Source: Candidatus Zhuqueibacterota bacterium | GTDB taxonomy: Bacteria; Zhuqueibacterota; Zhuqueibacteria; Zhuqueibacterales; Zhuqueibacteraceae | Assembly (NCBI GenBank): GCA_022616415.1 | Contig: JAKEEU010000276.1 | Span: forward strand, 1 to 64,000 | DNA: 64,000 nucleotides | Direction of reading: 5' to 3' | Shown: in pieces, positions 60,158 through 64,000 of the stretch | How the letters are laid out: every line of letters begins with the position of its first letter | How positions within the stretch are numbered: position 1 is the first letter of the stretch | Program-made: the position numbers and the translations under genes | The notes under the pieces: generated by a model | Told to the model about the DNA's origin: nothing | The model's input: the letters and a program-made list of their open reading frames with translations, nothing else | The model's database searches: none

Positions 60158-61441
60158 ATGTTAACCAACTCCGAAAAATGGTTCACGCGCGCCAAGCAGT
60201 TTCTTCCCGGCGGCGTCAATTCGCCGGTGCGATCTTTCAAAGCCGTCGGCGGCGCGCCGCCGGTTTTCCAACGCGGCGAAGGCGCTTTTCTATTTGATAT
60301 CGACGGCAATTGTTATATCGATTACGTCGGCTCGTGGGGGCCGCTGATTCTCGGACACGCGCATCCCGAAGTCGTTGAGGCTGTGATTGCCGCAGTGCGC
60401 AACGGCACCACGTTCGGCGCGCCCACGCCGGCGGAATTGGAGTTGGCAGAGTTGGTGGTCGAAGCGCTGCCTTCAATCGAAATGGTGCGCTTCGTCAATT
60501 CCGGCACGGAAGCGGCGATGAGCGCGATTCGGCTCGCGCGCGGTTTTACGGGACGTGACAAGATCATCAAATTCCAAGGCTGCTATCACGGCCACGCCGA
60601 TATGCTGCTGGCCAAAGCCGGCTCCGGCGTGGTCTCGTTTGGATTGCCGGACAGTCAGGGCGTACCCGCTTCGGTAACGCAACATACCCTGACCGTGCCG
60701 TACAACAATCTTGCAGCCATCGAGGAAATTTTTGCGCAATTCCCCAACGAGATTGCAGCGGTGACAGTCGAGCCGATTGCCGGCAACATGGGCGTGGTTC
60801 TTCCACAACCCAAATTCTTGTCAGGTTTGCGCAAATTGACGCAACAACACGGCGCGTTATTAATTTTTGATGAAGTGATCACCGGCTTCCGGGTCGCGTT
60901 CGGCGGCGCGCAGTCGCTTTACAACGTCATGCCCGATTTGACTTGTTTGGGCAAAATCATCGGCGGCGGTTTTCCGGTCGGCGCTTATGGCGGGAAAAAA
61001 GAAATTATGGAAAAATTAGCGCCGTTGGGTCCGGTTTATCAGGCAGGAACTTTGTCCGGCAATCCGGTGGCGATGGCCGCCGGTGCTGCTACTTTGCGCT
61101 TGTTGAAAAGGCCCGGAACTTATGAGCGTCTCGAAATGCTTGGCCAAAAATTGGCACGGGGTATTTCCGAAGCCGCGAAGAAGAACGGTGTGGCTGTTTA
61201 TCAAACGCGCGTCGGCTCAATGCTCTGCAACTTTTTTACAGATGGAGAAGTTGTCGATTACGACACCGCGCTTACTTCCGATACCCAATTTTATCGCCGC
61301 TATTTTCACGGCATGTTGCAACGCGGCGTTTATCTCGCGCCCTCGCAATTCGAGGCAAGCTTTGTTTCATTGGCACATACCGAAACGGAGATTGAGCAAA
61401 CGATTGCAGCGATGAGCGAGGCGTTGGCAAAAGAAACATGA
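60158..61441 (+). CDS. hemL: glutamate-1-semialdehyde 2,1-aminomutase
   Basis: HemL converts glutamate-1-semialdehyde to 5-aminolevulinate. ATG 60158 (MLTNSEKWFTRAKQFLPGGV) follows GGAG; the longer frame is unsupported. Aminotransferase class III features are FVNSGTEAAMSAIRLARGFT, LIFDEVITGFRVAFGGAQ and the PLP lysine in LTCLGKIIGGGFPVGAYG. The 427-residue length is normal. It lies downstream of the restriction-modification insert and likely has its own promoter in 60000-60150. Confidence 0.96.
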   Translation: MLTNSEKWFTRAKQFLPGGVNSPVRSFKAVGGAPPVFQRGEGAFLFDIDGNCYIDYVGSWGPLILGHAHPEVVEAVIAAVRNGTTFGAPTPAELELAELVVEALPSIEMVRFVNSGTEAAMSAIRLARGFTGRDKIIKFQGCYHGHADMLLAKAGSGVVSFGLPDSQGVPASVTQHTLTVPYNNLAAIEEIFAQFPNEIAAVTVEPIAGNMGVVLPQPKFLSGLRKLTQQHGALLIFDEVITGFRVAFGGAQSLYNVMPDLTCLGKIIGGGFPVGAYGGKKEIMEKLAPLGPVYQAGTLSGNPVAMAAGAATLRLLKRPGTYERLEMLGQKLARGISEAAKKNGVAVYQTRVGSMLCNFFTDGEVVDYDTALTSDTQFYRRYFHGMLQRGVYLAPSQFEASFVSLAHTETEIEQTIAAMSEALAKET

Positions 61442-61544
61442 TCGCGGCAAAGACCGGAAAAATTTTTATTGAATTTTAAGAACGAAGCAGTTATATTAGC
61501 CTAAACAACGCTTCACGGAATCGGAGCAACGATGGAGTGTCACC

Positions 61545-61850
61545 ATGTCCACGCAAGAGATTCTTACACAGGTCGGAGCATTATCACTCTCCGAGCGAAT
61601 GGCTCTAATGGAAGCGATCAAGGTTGTTCGCAAGTATACTGAATTGCTGCGAATACCGGTTATTTATCCCAAACCCACCCAACTCCAAACCTTCCTCACC
61701 CTGCTCGAAACCACCACCACCCGCAAGAAAGTTTTTGACGTGGCGCTCGCCGCGACGCTCAAAGACAATAATATCGTTGGGCTTTACACCGTCAATGTAG
61801 ACGATTTTCAAGGCTTCCCATTTCTGCAAGTGGAAAATCCGCTTGCCTGA
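61545..61850 (+). pseudogene. fused remnant of a VapBC-type pair
   Basis: The first ~29 residues (MSTQEILTQVGALSLSERMA) look like the start of a small antitoxin. From about residue 48 the frame becomes the C-terminus of a PIN toxin: KKVFDVALAATLKDNNIVGL then YTVNVDDFQGFPFLQVENPL, with the late PIN Asp. A deletion seems to have joined the two in frame. It may be expressed but lacks the first catalytic acids. Confidence 0.6.
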
Positions 61851-61946
61851 GGCGGCTTCAATACCCCGCTCCCGATTTTTATCCTGCCCGAGCTGAAATC
61901 CTTTGCCTTATTTTGAAATTGCGATTCGGAATGATTACTATCAATA

Positions 61947-61967
61947 GATAATAATCGTTATTATTAT
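61947..61967 (+). promoter_or_regulatory. Fur-box-like palindrome
   Basis: GATAATAATCGTTATTATTA has ATAATAA and TTATTAT arms around TCG and resembles the Fur consensus. It lies about 25 bases upstream of the -35 box of the receptor gene promoter. Confidence 0.6.
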
Positions 61968-61992
61968 GATTTAAATATTCTTTATTTTAAAC

Positions 61993-62021
61993 TTGACACA
62001 TTTAAATTTTATTTCTATATT
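61993..62021 (+). promoter_or_regulatory. sigma70-type promoter
   Basis: TTGACA (61993-61998) and TATATT (62016-62021) are 17 bases apart, a near-consensus arrangement in an AT-rich stretch. It predicts a ~360-base leader before the receptor gene at 62390; I see no recognised riboswitch or convincing leader peptide in it. Confidence 0.7.
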
Positions 62022-62389
62022 TGGCAATCAATTCTTTTCAATTTGAAACAGCGGTTCTCGTTTTTGCAAAAATATTTCCGCCGAGTTCGAGATCGATCCG
62101 ATTCTAATCCGCAAAGAAGCATTGGTGCGCCTATCTTCAAGTGTCTAATGTATAAAAAGTTGCCGTTTGGCATTTCCGATGAGAAGATTGACAAATCAGT
62201 ATCGACACGAATGGCATGAGGTTTGTCTGTATGAAAAGCAAGCTCGGCATATTTGAACGAGATTTAGATGCGCCATGTTGGAAACGTATTTCTCGCGCCG
62301 ACGGCTGGCGATGATGAAATTGGCCGTTTTGTTTGAGGCATTATCAACAAACTATTTGCCTCCACTAACATAAGATGAGGAGCTTTCTA

Positions 62390-64000
62390 TGAGTATCGCT
62401 CTACGGATGATGTGCCTTTCCGCGCTCGTTCTTCCTTGCGCTGGTACGACTTGGGCGCAGGAGGAAAACACTGATGTCTCCAAAGATACGGCTTATGCCA
62501 ACTACGTCATGCCCGAGGTCGTTGTCGTTGGCAAAGCGGAAAACCTTGCCGCCATTGCCGGCAGCGCCAACGTGCTGAATTTACGCACGCTGGAAACCAG
62601 CCGGCCGTTTACCGCCAACGAAGCGGTGCGCAAGCTTCCGGGGGTGAATGCGCGCGATGAAGAGGGCTTTGGGTTGCGGCCCAATATCGGCATCCGCGGA
62701 CTGAATCCCACCCGCACAACCAAAGTCACCCTGCTCGAGGACGGCGTTCCGCTTGCCTACGCGCCGTATGGCGACAATGCGAGCTACTATCACCCGCCCA
62801 TCGATCGCTTCGAACGCATCGAGCTGTTGAAAGGCGCGGGACAGATTCTGTTCGGGCCACAGACGATCGGCGGCATCATCAACTATATCACGCCAGCGCC
62901 ACAGGTGAAGCTCGGCGGCTTCGCTTCCGTTACCGGCGGCGGCCGTGACTTCTTCGATGGCAAGGTCCGGCTGGGTGGCCATCGCATGGTGCTGGACTAT
63001 ACTCGCAAGCAAGGGGACGGCGCACGCGACAATATCAATTCAAAACTGAACGATGTGAACTTCAAGGCGGTGGTGGTGTTGAGCAAAAACCAAGCGCTTA
63101 CCCTGCGCGCTAATGCGCTCACCGAAAACTCCAACGTGACTTATAGCGGGATCACCGAGGCCGAGTTCCGCAACTTCGGGGCACGCTACAATCCCTTCAA
63201 AAACGACAACTTTGAAATCAAGCGTTATGGCGCTTCCTCCACTCATAATCTGCAGTTGAGCAAGAATACGCTGCTGACCACCAATTTGTATTTCTCCAAC
63301 TTCAGTCGCGATTGGTGGCGTCAATCGAGTACGACTACCGATAATCAAGGCGGAGCGGCTGGCAATGCTTTTAGAGATAGCCGTCTTGCAGGCAATCGAG
63401 TCAACCCGGACAGCCTCAACTCAATACAGGGCCGCTTGCGCGAGTACACGACCTGGGGCATTGAGCCGCGGCTGAAACTTGCGCATAAGGCTTTGGGCGT
63501 GACCGGTGAACTGCAGGCCGGCGTCAAAGCGCATTTTGAAAATCAAGACCGCCAACAATTAAATGGCGCTTCGCCGACAGCGCGAACCGGCACGGTCGCA
63601 GAAGATAATCAGCGCGAAACCAATGCCTATTCCGCCTTTTTAATTAATCGCTTTCTCTTCGGCGTTTGGTCCATCACCCCGGGGCTGCGCTATGAACACA
63701 TCAATTCGTCGCGCACCAATCGGCTTCCCGGCGGCCTTGCCGGCTCGGACGAGTTGAGCAAATGGATTCCAAGTTTGGGCGCAACCTGGAATCCCGCCAA
63801 GACGCTGACGGTCTTTGCCGGCGTCCATCTCGGTTTCGCCCCGCCTCGCACCGAAGACATTATCGGTACGACCGGCACCACGACGGATGTAGAACCGGAA
63901 GAATCAACCAACTGGGAGCTTGGCACACGCTTTCAGCCCGTCGCGGGCAGCTTGGTTCAGGCCACGTTCTTCCGCAACGACTTCAAACGCTTGATCGCGG
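62390..64000 (+). CDS. TonB-dependent outer-membrane receptor, partial (runs off the window)
   Basis: ATG 62390 follows GAGGAG and opens a signal peptide (MSIALRMMCLSALVLPCAGT). The plug domain includes TAYANYVMPEVVVVG (TonB-box-like region), EAVRKLPGVNARDEEGFGLR, IGIRGLNPTRTTKVTLLEDG and FERIELLKGAGQILFGPQTI. Barrel strands such as LRYEHINSSRTNRLPGG follow; the frame is open at 64000 (537 residues seen). The layout resembles FecA-like siderophore or metal-chelate receptors. The nearby Fur-like box and heme cluster suggest iron or heme uptake. Confidence 0.92.

Noticed and set aside
62025..62390. Cobalamin or other riboswitch in the receptor leader
   Set aside because: No recognisable conserved cobalamin-riboswitch blocks could be found by eye; a covariance-model search would be needed to claim one.
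1..64000. CRISPR array, rRNA, tRNA or transposase genes
   Set aside because: I looked for regularly spaced identical repeats, tRNA-like GGTTCGA arms and DDE/tyrosine recombinase motifs and found none I could support.

Overview
The window looks like a chromosomal segment of a Gram-negative bacterium from an uncultured FCB-type lineage (KSB1/Calditrichota-like). This rests on a FlgD-like C-terminal sorting domain at 9464-11032, several outer-membrane beta-barrel proteins, lipoproteins with clear lipoboxes, a CotH protein and a TonB-dependent receptor. The assignment is inference; no rRNA, tRNA or ribosomal protein gene was seen.

The left part (about 1-38.7 kb) is accessory and heavily rearranged. 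It holds small toxin/antitoxin-like or defence-like genes, a duplicated AbrB plus C39-like peptidase module (one copy frameshifted), a 951-aa MalT-type LuxR regulator with two decayed partial copies, and redox genes with two AraC regulators (iorAB plus cytochrome c, an F420-type NADP oxidoreductase, an NmrA-like SDR, a CAD-family alcohol dehydrogenase, aldo/keto reductases). Between them lie many gene fragments joined directly to one another (AcrB-type pump ends, cupin, SDR, aldo/keto reductase, winged-helix, SRPBCC, VapC). A MaoC hot-dog gene at 31.1-31.5 kb has five partial or deleted copies. Four of these share a fixed downstream end and have variable 5' truncation.

The middle part (about 38.7-47.7 kb) is an envelope block: an outer-membrane barrel, two lipoproteins (one with choice-of-anchor P features), a dienelactone hydrolase, an amidase, a CotH protein and a porin-like protein.

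The right part (48.0-61.4 kb) encodes every step of the C5 route from glutamyl-tRNA to protoheme: hemA, hemC, hemD, hemE, hemN, hemH, hemY, hemB and hemL. It is interrupted by a DUF433 antitoxin-like gene on the opposite strand and, between hemB and hemL, by a compact restriction-modification locus: a controller gene with a C-box, a likely PD-(D/E)XK nuclease and a beta-type amino-methyltransferase. A TonB-dependent receptor follows behind a strong promoter next to a Fur-box-like palindrome, and runs off the window end. Hem synthesis and likely iron or heme uptake therefore sit side by side.

Two kinds of small repeats recur. One is intergenic hairpins built as word-spacer-word with an inverted copy. 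The other is short GC-rich palindromes inserted in frame into genes; in-window paralogues show the matching empty sites.
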